Notes under the pieces: model-generated
Told to the model about the DNA's origin: nothing
The model's database searches: none
Seen by the model: the letters and a program-made list of their open reading frames with translations, nothing else
Made by a program: the position numbers and the translations under genes
NCBI RefSeq assembly: GCF_014696135.1
Contig: NZ_JACJPP010000015.1
Span: 1-64,000, forward strand
Direction of reading: 5' to 3'
DNA length: 64,000 bases
From: Nodosilinea sp. FACHB-141
GTDB lineage: Bacteria; Cyanobacteriota; Cyanobacteriia; Phormidesmidales; Phormidesmidaceae
Part shown: positions 31,293-41,070 of the stretch, in pieces
How the letters are laid out: each line of letters opens with the position of its first letter
Numbering within the stretch: position 1 is the stretch's first letter

Positions 31293-32477
31293 CTAGCCGC
31301 AGCAGAGGGCTGGGCTGGTGGGATATTCCATGGCGACATCCGGGAGGCAGCAGGAGCTGTTCTGACCTTGTCCAGCCAGCCAGTAGGTAGTCATACTATC
31401 GCCGCTCTTTAGGCAAATTGGGCCCCGGGGCTCTAGGGTGAAGTGGTCTTTGAGGTGGGTATAGGTTAGCTCCGACACCTGAATTTTGCCCGCTTCGCCT
31501 GTGGTTTCCATGAAACTGGCAATATTGACGGTGTCGCCCCAAAGGTCGTAGATGAATTTGCGAATGCCAATGACTCCAGCCACCACGCTGCCCGAGTTGA
31601 TGCCGATGCGCAGCTCAAAAGGACGGCCGTCGGGTCGGCAAAAGTCGCGGATGGTTGTCTGCATTTCGAGGGCCATGCAGGCGATCGCCTGGGCATGATC
31701 GGGGCGCGATGTGGGTACCCCTGCCGCTACCATGTAGGCATCGCCAATGGTTTTGATTTTTTCGAGCTTGTAGGTAGCGGCCAGCTCATCAAACCGAGAA
31801 AACATGCGATTCAGCAGATGCACCAGCTCGCAAGGGGTGAGTTTGGCCGCCACAGTGCTAAAGTCCACAATGTCAGCGAACAGAATGGTGACGCCGTCAA
31901 AGTGGTCGGCGATCGCCTGTTCCCGTTCCTTCAGACGCTGGGCAATTTGAAAGGGCAGCACATTGGTCAATAGTTCTTCAGAACGCTGGCGCTGGCGACG
32001 CAGTTCAGCCTCGGCCAGCTGGCGCTCTTTGATTTCGGCCTGGAGCTGCTGATTTTGAGCCTCTAGCTGCAGCTGCTGGCGACGCAGGGCCAGCTGGTGC
32101 TTGACCCGCAGCAATACCTCGTAGGCCATAAAAGGCTTGACAATATAATCCGCTGCCCCCAATTGAAAGGCCTTTTCTTTTTCGGCTTCCGCATCGCGAG
32201 CTGTGAGAAAAATCACCGGAATGCTCTGGGTGGCCGGGTCGGCTTTGAGCTGATGACACACAGCAAAGCCATCCATGATGGGCATGGTGATGTCGAGCAA
32301 AATGAGATCGGGAGGAGCCAGGGCAATGGCGTTGAGAGCTAAAGCCCCACTGATGGCCTTGCGACAGCGATAGCCTTCAATCTCAAGAATGGCTGACAAC
32401 ACCCGCAGATTGTCAGGGATATCGTCTACCAACAGAATGTCTACATCCTTGTTGACGTGGGGTTCGGCGATAATCAT
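31293..32477 (-). CDS. Response-regulator adenylate cyclase (REC-class III cyclase)
   Basis: The 394-residue protein has a receiver domain (about 10-130: VDILLVDDIPDN, phospho-Asp in LILLDITMPIMDG, Lys in YIVKPFM). A long Gln/Glu-rich coiled coil (about 135-175) leads to a class III cyclase domain (about 190-350). Metal ligands are Asp202 (FADIVDFS) and the Asp in IKTIGDAYM. The purine-selecting residues look adenine-type (Lys in EKIKTIGD, Asp in YDLWGDTVNIA), so the product should be cAMP. It follows the hybrid kinase by nine bases and is almost surely its output. Confidence 0.93.
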   Translation of the reverse strand: MIIAEPHVNKDVDILLVDDIPDNLRVLSAILEIEGYRCRKAISGALALNAIALAPPDLILLDITMPIMDGFAVCHQLKADPATQSIPVIFLTARDAEAEKEKAFQLGAADYIVKPFMAYEVLLRVKHQLALRRQQLQLEAQNQQLQAEIKERQLAEAELRRQRQRSEELLTNVLPFQIAQRLKEREQAIADHFDGVTILFADIVDFSTVAAKLTPCELVHLLNRMFSRFDELAATYKLEKIKTIGDAYMVAAGVPTSRPDHAQAIACMALEMQTTIRDFCRPDGRPFELRIGINSGSVVAGVIGIRKFIYDLWGDTVNIASFMETTGEAGKIQVSELTYTHLKDHFTLEPRGPICLKSGDSMTTYWLAGQGQNSSCCLPDVAMEYPTSPALCCG

Positions 32478-32486
32478 AGGTTGAAG

Positions 32487-35400
32487 CTACAGGGAAACCG
32501 GTGCGGTGGGAACAGCCGTTAGGTCGATGATGACGTCAAGGCGAAAATCGTTAACCAGGCGGTCTAGCCGCTGAGCCAGAACCTTCTGCTCGGCGGGAAG
32601 TTGAGCGATCAGCTGGCGAACCTGTCGATCGTTAGCAGCCTGAGCCGCCTGATGAATTTGAGCTAGCCAGTCGGGAGCCAGCGAACTGAAGTCGGCTTGG
32701 GTAAGGGGGCGCTGATCTCTGCCTGAACTCTGTCCATCAACACTGAGGGGGCCAACTACAGCTGTTTTGGCGTCGGTCTGCGCGACCTCGGCGTACTGGT
32801 AGATGAGGCCAAGGCTACAACCAACCTGTTCTAACAGTTGATCGCGCTGGAGAGGCTTGGGCAACACAGCATTACAGCCCGCCGCGATGCAGTCAGACTG
32901 CTGCTCTTCGAACACGCTAGCGGTAACGGCGACAATTACTGTAGCACTGCCACCGGGCAGCTGGCGCACCTGGCGGGCTACACCATAGCCGTCAAGTACA
33001 GGCATACGCATGTCGAGACAAATCAGATGGGGCTGCCAGTTTGTCCACAAATCAATTGCTTCTTCCCCTTGGCTGGCTTCGCGGACCTCAAACCCAACCC
33101 CCTCTAACCAATGGCGCATGAGTAGGCGGCTTTCGGCTACATCGTCGGCAACCAGAATGCGGTAGCGGGGCTGTTCGGGGGCTAGGTGCACAATTGACCG
33201 TTCTGTCTCGACGGGTTCGAGCAGGGTAGTAGTAATAGCCCCGACGGGAATGCTGAGGGTAAAAGTCGAGCCTTTGCCGGGCAAACTGGTTACGGTAATG
33301 GTGCCGCCCATGAGCTGGGCAAAGTTGTTGCTGAGGGATAGGCCCAGCCCTGTACCCTCGGCGGAGCGCCGCCCCGATTGAGTTTGCTCAAAGGGCTGAA
33401 ACAGATAGGAAAGCTCGTCGGAGTCGATGCCAACTCCGGTATCCTGCACCGTGATTTCAAGCCAGTGGGTTTTACTGCCGCCGCTATCGAGCATTAAGGC
33501 GCTGCCCCGCAGCCGCGATCGCACGGTGACGCAGCCCAGAGCCGTAAATTTAATAGCGTTGTTGATTAAGTTGATGAGAATTTGCCGTAGTTTGCCTTCA
33601 TCAGCCCACAGCCGATGGGCCAGCGGCGGCGGTTGGATTACTTCCAAGCGAATGCCTTTGGCCTCGGCCTTAAGCTGCAGCATGTCGTCTACGGACTGGA
33701 GGAGATAGTGCAGATCGAACGCCGTTTCATCGAGGCTGATTTTGTTGGCCTCAATTTTTGCCAGAGATAGCACATTGTTGATTAACCCCAGCAGATGATT
33801 GCCACTGCGATTGACAATGGCAATCAAGTCGCGGTGGTCGTCGTTGAGGCTGTTGTCGTCATGCAAGATTTGGGTGAAGCCCAAAATGGCGTTGAGGGGC
33901 GTGCGCAGCTCGTGGCTCATGCTGGCCAGGAAATCACCCTTGGCCTGGCTAGCGGCATCGGCGGCGCGCTTGGCAATTTCTAATGCTTGGGCCTGCTGCT
34001 GGGTTTTGCGCAGCAGGTTGGCCTGCTGTACAGCGGTACCTAACTGAGCCCCTACCTGAAGCACCATTTTCACCTCGTGGCGGGTCCAGTTGCGGACCTG
34101 GTGATGGGCATAGACACCCAGCAGCCCCCAAAGCTGGCTGCCGGCGAAAATCGGCACGATGACGTAGGCCCGAATCTGCCAACGCTCTAAAAACTCTAGG
34201 TAGCAGCTGTGAAACCCTTCGCTGTAGATATCGTTAACCCGGTGGTAGGTGCGGTCTTGGCGGTAGGTTTCGGCCTGGGTTTCCTGTAGGTAAGTGTCCT
34301 CTAACAGCAGGTAGCCCTCGTCAAAGCCGCTATTTTGCAACTTGCGGGCACCACAGTCATCCTGATCAATGAGTGACTGACCCGGTACCGAGTCGGTCAT
34401 AGTTGAGGAAGCCGTGGGGTCAGTGAGGACTTCGGCCACGACAGAACCGCTCCAATCGTCGTTGAAACGGTAGATCCAGGAGCGATCGCAGCCGATCGCC
34501 TGCTGAAGTTCTTGGGTGGTGGTGGCAAAAATAGTTTCCAAATCGAGGGTTTGGCGCATGCGCTGCACAACGCGCATGACCGCCTTTTCACGATCGGCCA
34601 CCGCCCGCACGGCGTCTTCAGCCTGTTTTTGAATGGTGATGTCGCTACAGGTGCAAACCACCCGTTCGACGTCGCCGGCCTCGTTAAGCTGAGGGTCAAC
34701 ATTGACCAGCAGCCAGCGCGGTGGATCGGCGATCGCGGCCCTTACCCCCATAATCACGTCTCCGATCGGGATCTTCTGGGCAATGGCCTGCTGCACCGGC
34801 AACTCGGCGGGTGCAAAGGGGGTGCCATCTTCACGGCAAATTATCCCCGCTTGACCAAACACTAGAGGAACATCGTTGGCTTCGGGCAGCAGCAAAAACT
34901 GCTGAGCCGCCCGGTTGCTGATCAAAATTTCGGCCTTGGGGTTGAGCAGTAGTGCCCCTACCCCCATCTCGCGAATCAAAGTGCGAAAGCGGTGTTCACT
35001 GTCGAATAACGCCTCTTTTTGCAGGCGCTGTCGAGTGAGGCGCTGGTTAACTCTTAGGGTGACGAGGATGCCCAGCAAAATTAGCCCGGCCCCAAACCCG
35101 ACCGCCAACGCCAGCCAGCGTCCTTCTAAATTCGGCCAAACTCCAGCTGCTTCTAAGCGGTTGGGGCTAGTCAAAAACACCGTTCCCGCCATGCCTGTGT
35201 AGTGCAGGCCACCAATCCCTGAGCCCAGAGATAGCACAGCCAGGTGGGCGGGCCAGCGATCGCTCTGCTTAGGGTGGCGGCGAGACCAGAGGCTAAAGCC
35301 CAAGGCAACCGTCGAAGCGATGACGGCAATGGCAACCGAAAGCCCCACCAAAGGCCAACGATAGCTAATGCGGGCGGGCATAGCCATGGCGGCCATGCCG

Positions 35401-35780
35401 GTGTAATGCATCCAGGCGATCGCTAGCCCCATTACAACGCCCGCCGCGCTCAGACTCAACCAGCTAAAACCCGCGCGGCTGACCAACCAGAGGGCCATTC
35501 CTGCCGCTAGCACCGCATATACCAACGAGAGCCCGGTAGTGAGTAGATCGTAGTTGACTGGCAGCGGTAGCTCCAAAGCCAGCATGGCCACAAAGTGGGT
35601 AGCCCAAATGCCGGTGCCCATCGCTAGAGCACCACCTATAAGCCAAGGCCACTGTCGCCATCCCGTTGCAGCCAAAATTTGCTGCCCTAAACTCAGCGTG
35701 GTGTACGAGGCCAGAATTGCAATACCAAAAGATAAGCAGACTAAACCAGCGTTGTAATGACCAACAACCGTATAGGCCAT
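32487..35780 (-). CDS. MHYT-PAS-GAF hybrid histidine kinase, cyanobacteriochrome-like GAF
   Basis: The 1097-residue sensor begins with a seven-helix MHYT domain (about 1-240; motifs ATHFVAML, AWMHYTGM, GLHYTGM) thought to sense O2, CO or NO through copper. A PAS domain follows (about 265-385), then a GAF domain (about 395-575) resembling cyanobacteriochromes: RSWIYRFNDDWSG and DIYSEGFHSCYLEFLE, with Cys526 at the bilin-attachment position. Next come HisKA (His623 in SMSHELRTPL), a HATPase and a receiver (Asp923 in LICLDMRMPVLDG). The C-terminal about 90 residues may be an Hpt-like helical region but show no clear Hpt His. The REC-cyclase gene follows after nine bases. Confidence 0.92.
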   Translation of the reverse strand: MAYTVVGHYNAGLVCLSFGIAILASYTTLSLGQQILAATGWRQWPWLIGGALAMGTGIWATHFVAMLALELPLPVNYDLLTTGLSLVYAVLAAGMALWLVSRAGFSWLSLSAAGVVMGLAIAWMHYTGMAAMAMPARISYRWPLVGLSVAIAVIASTVALGFSLWSRRHPKQSDRWPAHLAVLSLGSGIGGLHYTGMAGTVFLTSPNRLEAAGVWPNLEGRWLALAVGFGAGLILLGILVTLRVNQRLTRQRLQKEALFDSEHRFRTLIREMGVGALLLNPKAEILISNRAAQQFLLLPEANDVPLVFGQAGIICREDGTPFAPAELPVQQAIAQKIPIGDVIMGVRAAIADPPRWLLVNVDPQLNEAGDVERVVCTCSDITIQKQAEDAVRAVADREKAVMRVVQRMRQTLDLETIFATTTQELQQAIGCDRSWIYRFNDDWSGSVVAEVLTDPTASSTMTDSVPGQSLIDQDDCGARKLQNSGFDEGYLLLEDTYLQETQAETYRQDRTYHRVNDIYSEGFHSCYLEFLERWQIRAYVIVPIFAGSQLWGLLGVYAHHQVRNWTRHEVKMVLQVGAQLGTAVQQANLLRKTQQQAQALEIAKRAADAASQAKGDFLASMSHELRTPLNAILGFTQILHDDNSLNDDHRDLIAIVNRSGNHLLGLINNVLSLAKIEANKISLDETAFDLHYLLQSVDDMLQLKAEAKGIRLEVIQPPPLAHRLWADEGKLRQILINLINNAIKFTALGCVTVRSRLRGSALMLDSGGSKTHWLEITVQDTGVGIDSDELSYLFQPFEQTQSGRRSAEGTGLGLSLSNNFAQLMGGTITVTSLPGKGSTFTLSIPVGAITTTLLEPVETERSIVHLAPEQPRYRILVADDVAESRLLMRHWLEGVGFEVREASQGEEAIDLWTNWQPHLICLDMRMPVLDGYGVARQVRQLPGGSATVIVAVTASVFEEQQSDCIAAGCNAVLPKPLQRDQLLEQVGCSLGLIYQYAEVAQTDAKTAVVGPLSVDGQSSGRDQRPLTQADFSSLAPDWLAQIHQAAQAANDRQVRQLIAQLPAEQKVLAQRLDRLVNDFRLDVIIDLTAVPTAPVSL

Positions 35781-36147
35781 CGTGGTAGTTTCAACCGAAG
35801 ACTAAATATAGAATTGCCTAGATGCACCTCTAGTTTTCCCGAACTCACTGTGCTTTCACCAGTTGTTTGTGTCGAAGAGCACAATCTTTTCGCGACTAGA
35901 AAATTTCGATAATTCGAGCCTTAGCTAAGTAGATAGATGCACTAAAACTCCCCTATCTAAGGGTTGTAATGCCTTTTCTAAAGAAAAACAACGGCTGGTT
36001 TATAGAGAATCAAATTATTCGTTTCAACCTAGGGTGTATCAGGATAAATGCCCTGTTTTTTTCACTATGCGCCCCTATTCTGAGGAAAACACTTTTTGGA
36101 ATGTTTGTCCCCTCTCTTTAGAAAGATGCACTGCTACCAGCTTTGAA
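35781..36147. other. Intergenic region between argS and the hybrid kinase
   Basis: About 370 bases of AT-rich sequence that should contain the kinase promoter and the argS 3' end. No coding frame, RNA gene or strong hairpin recognised. Confidence 0.5.
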
Positions 36148-37905
36148 CTACATGCGCTCTAGCACCCGAATGCCCAGCAGAGATAGGCCCAGTTTCAAGG
36201 TTTTGGCTGTTAGATCGCAGAGCAGCAGGCGAGAGGTGCGCTGAGGCTCTGCGGCCTGGAGCACAGAGCAGCGATCGTAGAACTGGTTGAACTTTTGGCT
36301 CAGCTCGAATAGGTATTGGCAGAGGCGGTTGGGGTATAAATCCTGCGCTACCTCTCCTAGCACCTCATCGAGCTGGAGCAGGTGACGGGCTAAGGCAAAC
36401 TCGCTGTCGTCTTCTAAATGAACGCGGGCCTCAGCGGGCAGGTGGTCGAAGTCGATATCGCCCTTGCGGCTAATGCCCTGCACCCGTACATAGGCGTAAA
36501 GCATGTAGGGGGCAGTGTTGCCCTGAAGGGCCAGCATTTTGTCAAAGCTAAAGATGTAGTTGCTGGTGCGGTTCTGGCTCAGATCGGCGTATTTAACGGC
36601 ACCAAGGCCCACCGCCTCGGCCACGTCTTGAATAAATTCCTCTGTTTCCTGCCGCTCTTCGGTTTGAATGCGAGACTCTAGATCGGCGCGGGCGCGGCTG
36701 ACAGCTTCGTCTAGCAGATCCTTGAGTTTGACCGTGTCGCCCGCTCGGGTTTTAAATTTCTTGCCGTCTTCGCCCTGCACCACTCCAAAGGGCACGTGGG
36801 TCAGCTCAACGCCGTCGGGAATCCACCCCGCCTTGGCGGCAACCTGAAACACCTGGGCGAAGTGGTTGCCCTGGCCGGCATCCACCACGTAGAGAACCCG
36901 CTCAGCCCCGTCCTGCTGGGTGCGGTAGCGGATGGCGGCTAGGTCAGTGGTGGCATAGTTGTAGCCGCCGTCGGTTTTTTGAATGATCAGCGGCAGTGGG
37001 TCGCCGTCTTTGTTGGTAAAACCATCGACAAACACCACCTTGGCTCCCTGATCTTCAACCAGGAGTCCTTGGGCGGTCAAATCTTGGACGACATCGGTCA
37101 GTAAAGGATTGTAGAAGGATTCGCCCCGCTCTTGGATTTGGATATCGAGGCGATCGTAGAGTTTTTGAAACTCGTGGCGAGACTGGTCGCAGAGGGCCTG
37201 CCAAGCTTTGGTGGCGATCGCATCTCCCGCCTGCAACCCTACTACGGCCTCGCGAGAGCGGGTTTTAAAGTCGTCATCTTCATCGAAGCGTTGTTTAGCC
37301 TGCTTATAAAAGGTGACCAAGTCGCCAATATCAACGGTGGAACCTGCTTCTAGGGCTTCAGGACAGGCTTCCTTGAGATGGGTGATCAGCATGCCAAACT
37401 GGGTGCCCCAGTCGCCCACGTGGTTGAGCCGCAGCACGTCGTTGCCCATGAACTCCTGCACCCGGGCAATGGAGTCGCCAATGATGGTCGATCGCAGGTG
37501 CCCTACATGCATTTCTTTAGCAATGTTGGGGCTAGAGAAATCGACAATCACCTTTTGGGGAGGCTTCGCCGGCTCTACCCCCAGGCGCGGGTCGGCCTGC
37601 ATCGCCCGCAGTTGATCTTCTAAATAGGTGGTTTTGAAGCGCAGGTTGATAAAGCCGGGGCCAGCAATTTCGGGCGGTTCGCAGAGGTCGCTGACATCTA
37701 GTTTCTCGACGATCTGCGTAGCAATGTCGCGGGGCTTCTGCTTCAGCGGCTTGGCCAGCGACATGGCCAAATTGGCCTGATAGTCGCCAAACTTGGGGTT
37801 GCTGGTGGGCACAAGCATCGGGTCGGTGCCACTCAAATCTGCACCAAAGACGGTGACCAAAGCCTGGTCAAACCGGGCGGTAAGTTGTGCAAGTGTAGAC
37901 TTCAT
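36148..37905 (-). CDS. argS: Arginyl-tRNA synthetase
   Basis: The 585-residue class I synthetase charges tRNA-Arg. It has the N-terminal Add-1 tRNA-recognition domain (about 1-100), the HIGH-type signature [16 protein letters not shown], the region [12 protein letters not shown], and the C-terminal anticodon-binding helices ending [26 protein letters not shown]. In this family the KMSKS motif is often degenerate; here the corresponding stretch is [12 protein letters not shown]. Complete. It is divergent from the cupin gene with only a 53-base spacer. Confidence 0.97.
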   Translation of the reverse strand: MKSTLAQLTARFDQALVTVFGADLSGTDPMLVPTSNPKFGDYQANLAMSLAKPLKQKPRDIATQIVEKLDVSDLCEPPEIAGPGFINLRFKTTYLEDQLRAMQADPRLGVEPAKPPQKVIVDFSSPNIAKEMHVGHLRSTIIGDSIARVQEFMGNDVLRLNHVGDWGTQFGMLITHLKEACPEALEAGSTVDIGDLVTFYKQAKQRFDEDDDFKTRSREAVVGLQAGDAIATKAWQALCDQSRHEFQKLYDRLDIQIQERGESFYNPLLTDVVQDLTAQGLLVEDQGAKVVFVDGFTNKDGDPLPLIIQKTDGGYNYATTDLAAIRYRTQQDGAERVLYVVDAGQGNHFAQVFQVAAKAGWIPDGVELTHVPFGVVQGEDGKKFKTRAGDTVKLKDLLDEAVSRARADLESRIQTEERQETEEFIQDVAEAVGLGAVKYADLSQNRTSNYIFSFDKMLALQGNTAPYMLYAYVRVQGISRKGDIDFDHLPAEARVHLEDDSEFALARHLLQLDEVLGEVAQDLYPNRLCQYLFELSQKFNQFYDRCSVLQAAEPQRTSRLLLCDLTAKTLKLGLSLLGIRVLERM

Positions 37906-37958
37906 GGTGTGTTCTAACCCCGTTGCGCTCCAAATAGTCCCTAAATTTTGATTGGCCT

Positions 37959-38414
37959 ATGCACCGTTCTCACCCGTTACTGACCGCTGATGCGATCGCT
38001 GCCCTGCCCGAATCCACCTTTGTCCATCCTCTCAATCCTAGAGCAATCCGCCATGGCCGGTCGCTGGGCGATGCTGTCGGGTTTGAGCACATCGGCGTTC
38101 ACCTAGTACGGGTAGAACCTGGCCACGACTCCACCCAGTACCACGTCCACCAGGCCGAGGAGGAATTTATCTATATTCTCTCGGGGCGAGGGTTGGCAGA
38201 AATCGGCGACGAGACCGTGGAGGTCGGTCCCGGCGATTTTATGGGCTTTGCCGCTGGTGGGCTAGCCCATAGCCTGAGCAACCCTTTTACGGAAGACCTA
38301 GTGTACCTGGTTGGGGGCATGCGGCTGGAGTTTGACATTTGCGATTATCCCAAAGTCAACACCCGCCTGTACCGGCGAGGCGACCAGCGCGACTATGTGG
38401 ATTTGGCGGAATGA
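37959..38414 (+). CDS. Cupin-domain protein
   Basis: The 151-residue single-domain cupin has the two metal-binding motifs: QYHVHQAEEEFIYILSGRG (His, His, Glu) and GDFMGFAAGGLAHSLSN (His). A divalent metal is therefore likely to be bound. The substrate is unknown. Its stop overlaps the start of the DUF429 gene as ATGA, so the pair is translationally coupled. Confidence 0.9.
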   Translation: MHRSHPLLTADAIAALPESTFVHPLNPRAIRHGRSLGDAVGFEHIGVHLVRVEPGHDSTQYHVHQAEEEFIYILSGRGLAEIGDETVEVGPGDFMGFAAGGLAHSLSNPFTEDLVYLVGGMRLEFDICDYPKVNTRLYRRGDQRDYVDLAE

Positions 38415-39238
38415 TTGACTCATCTAGTGTTGAAAACTCAACTTCAAAGGAGAATTTTTCTCAGAATTGCCCTCCCTACCACCGCTTTCTTGGAGTTGAC
38501 CTAGGCTGGCAGAGTGGACCTACTGGGCTTTGCTGTCTGCACATGGACAACGGTAACTTGCGGCTGGTGGCGCTCGATCGCCTTCAGACCGTAGACGAAA
38601 TTTTGGCTTGGATCTCCCATTGGGCCGAGGGATCGACCAACGCCGTAGTCGCGGTGGATGCCCCTACTTTAATTCCTAACGAAACTGGGATGCGATCGCC
38701 AGATCGGCTCGCCCACAAGCACTTTGGCTGCTACGACGCGGGCTGCTACCCCGCCAACCTGGGCCGCCCCTTCGCCGCAAAATTAGTTGCCTTTGGCCTA
38801 GCGCTCGAATCCCTAGGCTTTCAACATCAGCCCCACAGCCCGCCACAGCCAGCGGGACGGTTTCAGCTAGAGGTGTTTCCCCACCCGGCGACGGTGCACC
38901 TGTTTGGTCTGAGCAAAATTCTTAAGTACAAGAAGGGCACCTTAGCCCAGCGCCGCCCTGAGCTAGAGAAACTGCGGCAGTATCAGCTCTCAGTGCTGCC
39001 CATCCTAGAGCCTGCCCTCGACCTCCAAGAATCAGATTTACCCAATATTCCGTTTACTGGAGCTGCAATGAAAGCTGTGGAAGACCAGCTGGATAGCCTC
39101 ACCTGCGCCTACGTGGCCGCTCACTGGTGGTATTGGGGGGTGGAAAGGAATTGGGTGCTGGGCGATCGCACCGAGGGCTACATCGTCGTCCCTGCTCCGG
39201 TTAACGCTCCTACTCAAACCGCTACACTAAAACCTTAG
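38411..39238 (+). CDS. DUF429 family protein (predicted RNase H-like fold)
   Basis: The 275-residue protein has the marks of DUF429. These are FLGVDLGWQSGPTGLCCL near the N-terminus, AVVAVDAPTLIPN, the mid-region RPFAAKLVAFGL and LEVFPHPATVHLFGL, and the C-terminal DSLTCAYVAAHWW. The family is predicted to have an RNase H/actin-like fold and perhaps nuclease activity, but no function is established. The ATG at 38411 overlaps the cupin stop (ATGA), which fixes the start against the longer open frame from 38339. Confidence 0.9.
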   Translation: MIDSSSVENSTSKENFSQNCPPYHRFLGVDLGWQSGPTGLCCLHMDNGNLRLVALDRLQTVDEILAWISHWAEGSTNAVVAVDAPTLIPNETGMRSPDRLAHKHFGCYDAGCYPANLGRPFAAKLVAFGLALESLGFQHQPHSPPQPAGRFQLEVFPHPATVHLFGLSKILKYKKGTLAQRRPELEKLRQYQLSVLPILEPALDLQESDLPNIPFTGAAMKAVEDQLDSLTCAYVAAHWWYWGVERNWVLGDRTEGYIVVPAPVNAPTQTATLKP

Positions 39239-39265
39239 CAACCCTGAAATTTTGTCCGTTTACCC

Positions 39266-40339
39266 ATGCCAAAGCCTTTAGATATCGATGATTTTCTGCA
39301 AGGCTCTGGCCCGATTCTCGACGTGCGTAGCCCAGGGGAATTTCATCAGGGGCACATCCCTGGCGCGATTAGCTTTCCCTTATTCACCGATGCAGAGCGC
39401 GCCCAGGTAGGCACCTGTTATAAGCAGGTGGGGCGAGAGTCGGCGGTAGAACTAGGTTTTGACATTGCTGGCCCTAAATGTGGTGAGTTTGTGCGTGCGG
39501 CCAAGGCGTTGGCCCCAGATCGCCACCTGCGAATTCACTGCTGGCGAGGGGGGATGCGCAGCGGCGGCATGGGCTGGATTTTAGAGTTGGCAGGATTTAC
39601 CGTCCACCTCCTTGATGGTGGCTACAAGGCTTACCGACGCTGGGTGCGGGAGACCCTAGCGACGCCCAAACCAATCATGATTTTGGGCGGGATGACGGGC
39701 AGCGGCAAGACGCTGATTCTTCAAGAGCTGGCGGCATTGGGAGAACCAGTATTAGATCTAGAAAGTTTGGCCAACCATCGGGGCAGTAGCTTTGGGGCGC
39801 TGCTGCTGCCGCCCCAGCCCTCTGTGGAGCACTACGAGAATCTATTGGCAGACCAGTGGGCAAGATTCCCAAGCGATAGTGGAGGGCTGGCCTCAAAGGA
39901 CCAACGCCCTATTTGGCTGGAGGCTGAGAGTCGTCGGGTGGGCACCTGCCGCATCCCCGACGAGCTGTTTGTGCAGATGGATGCGGCTCCGGGGGTGGAG
40001 GTAGTGCGATCGCTTGATGAACGCCTTGACCTGCTGGTGGAGATCTATGGCGAAGCATCCATGGAAGGTTTGGTGGCGGCGACGGAGCGAATTCAAAAGC
40101 GGTTGGGGGGCGATCGCACTCAAACTGCCGTACAGCACATTCAGTCGGGAAACCTGCGCGCCGCCTGCGCCATCATTCTGGACTACTACGATCGCGCCTA
40201 CCGCCACGATTTAGAGCGCCGTCACCGAGTTATTCCCCAGGTTGACATCCGTGGTTTGTCCCCCGCTGCCAGCGCTCGACTGCTAGCAGAAAAGTTGCCT
40301 CAACTGAGTTCGCAACCGGTTTCATTGAGCCAGTGCTAG
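39266..40339 (+). CDS. mnmH: tRNA 2-selenouridine/geranyl-2-thiouridine synthase
   Basis: The 357-residue protein (MnmH, also SelU/YbbB) replaces sulfur by selenium in 2-thiouridine at the tRNA wobble position, through a geranylated intermediate. An N-terminal rhodanese domain (about 5-130) has its catalytic Cys in IHCWRGGMRSGG. It is followed by a P-loop domain with Walker A GGMTGSGKT. It lies 27 bases after the DUF429 gene and may be cotranscribed. A selD partner is not in this window. Confidence 0.94.
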   Translation: MPKPLDIDDFLQGSGPILDVRSPGEFHQGHIPGAISFPLFTDAERAQVGTCYKQVGRESAVELGFDIAGPKCGEFVRAAKALAPDRHLRIHCWRGGMRSGGMGWILELAGFTVHLLDGGYKAYRRWVRETLATPKPIMILGGMTGSGKTLILQELAALGEPVLDLESLANHRGSSFGALLLPPQPSVEHYENLLADQWARFPSDSGGLASKDQRPIWLEAESRRVGTCRIPDELFVQMDAAPGVEVVRSLDERLDLLVEIYGEASMEGLVAATERIQKRLGGDRTQTAVQHIQSGNLRAACAIILDYYDRAYRHDLERRHRVIPQVDIRGLSPAASARLLAEKLPQLSSQPVSLSQC

Positions 40340-40363
40340 GTGAACCTCGTCTTGAATATCAAA

Positions 40364-40401
40364 AACGCCAACACCAAGGACTTAGCGCTGGTGCTGGCGT
40401 T
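40364..40401 (-). terminator. Terminator of the small protein gene at 40445
   Basis: Arms AACGCCAACACCA and TGGTGCTGGCGTT pair at twelve of thirteen positions. Reading on the minus strand the stem runs into a T-run (the A-run at 40361-40365). It lies between convergent mnmH and the small protein gene and suits the latter. Confidence 0.75.
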
Positions 40402-40444
40402 AACTATTGAACGTTACCGGTTAACGGTTTAACTAAGAATGGCC

Positions 40445-40780
40445 TTACGAGTTGGGCTGAGCTGTGACGTTGGTCGCGCCATCCACAGTCATAGCAATTT
40501 TCTTGGCTTGCTCTAACACACCCTGAGCATCGGGGTTATATTTCAGCACTACAGTGGAGCCGGTTTGAGCCACCCACAGGCCCACGTTGTCAGACAGGCC
40601 GGCTTCATCAAATGCTAGGGCCACTCGCTTCGCTAGACCGCTTTCGTCGAACTGGCCATCGATGCCCACTTTGGCATCGTCGATTTTGGCCGTAGTGGCA
40701 GCCTGCTTGACGTTAACTTTAGGGGAGGACTTAGCTTTTTCTTCTTCTTTTCTGCCGAACAGTTTGCCTAGAAAACCCAT
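40445..40780 (-). CDS. Small conserved protein, BON-like C-terminal half
   Basis: The 111-residue protein starts MGFLGKLFGRKEEEKAKSS, a short amphipathic stretch followed by a charged linker. The C-terminal half (about 40-108: GLAKRVALAFDEAGLSDNVGLWV...GSTVVLKYNPDAQGVLEQAKKIA) looks like a small alpha/beta domain of the BON type. No known function. It is monocistronic, with its own terminator. Confidence 0.72.
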   Translation of the reverse strand: MGFLGKLFGRKEEEKAKSSPKVNVKQAATTAKIDDAKVGIDGQFDESGLAKRVALAFDEAGLSDNVGLWVAQTGSTVVLKYNPDAQGVLEQAKKIAMTVDGATNVTAQPNS

Positions 40781-41070
40781 GACATATCTCCTAATAAATC
40801 GAACCTTTTTGCCTGGTGTGGGTTAGCTCTGGTCAAACGCTCAATGGTTCGCCCAGGACAATAGCCAACAACACGATGAAACTTACCAGGTGATCGTAAA
40901 GAATCGATAAGAGGGCAGCAAGGGCCGTTGGGTACAGTTGTTAACTAGCCTCCAGAGATATTTCCCTCCACTGTGGGGCAGAGGCTTTGGGCTAAGATAG
41001 AACACTGACAACGCATTTGCCGCTCCTTTCGCCACCAGTTAGTTTCATCGTTTTTGCCTACAGGTCTGCC

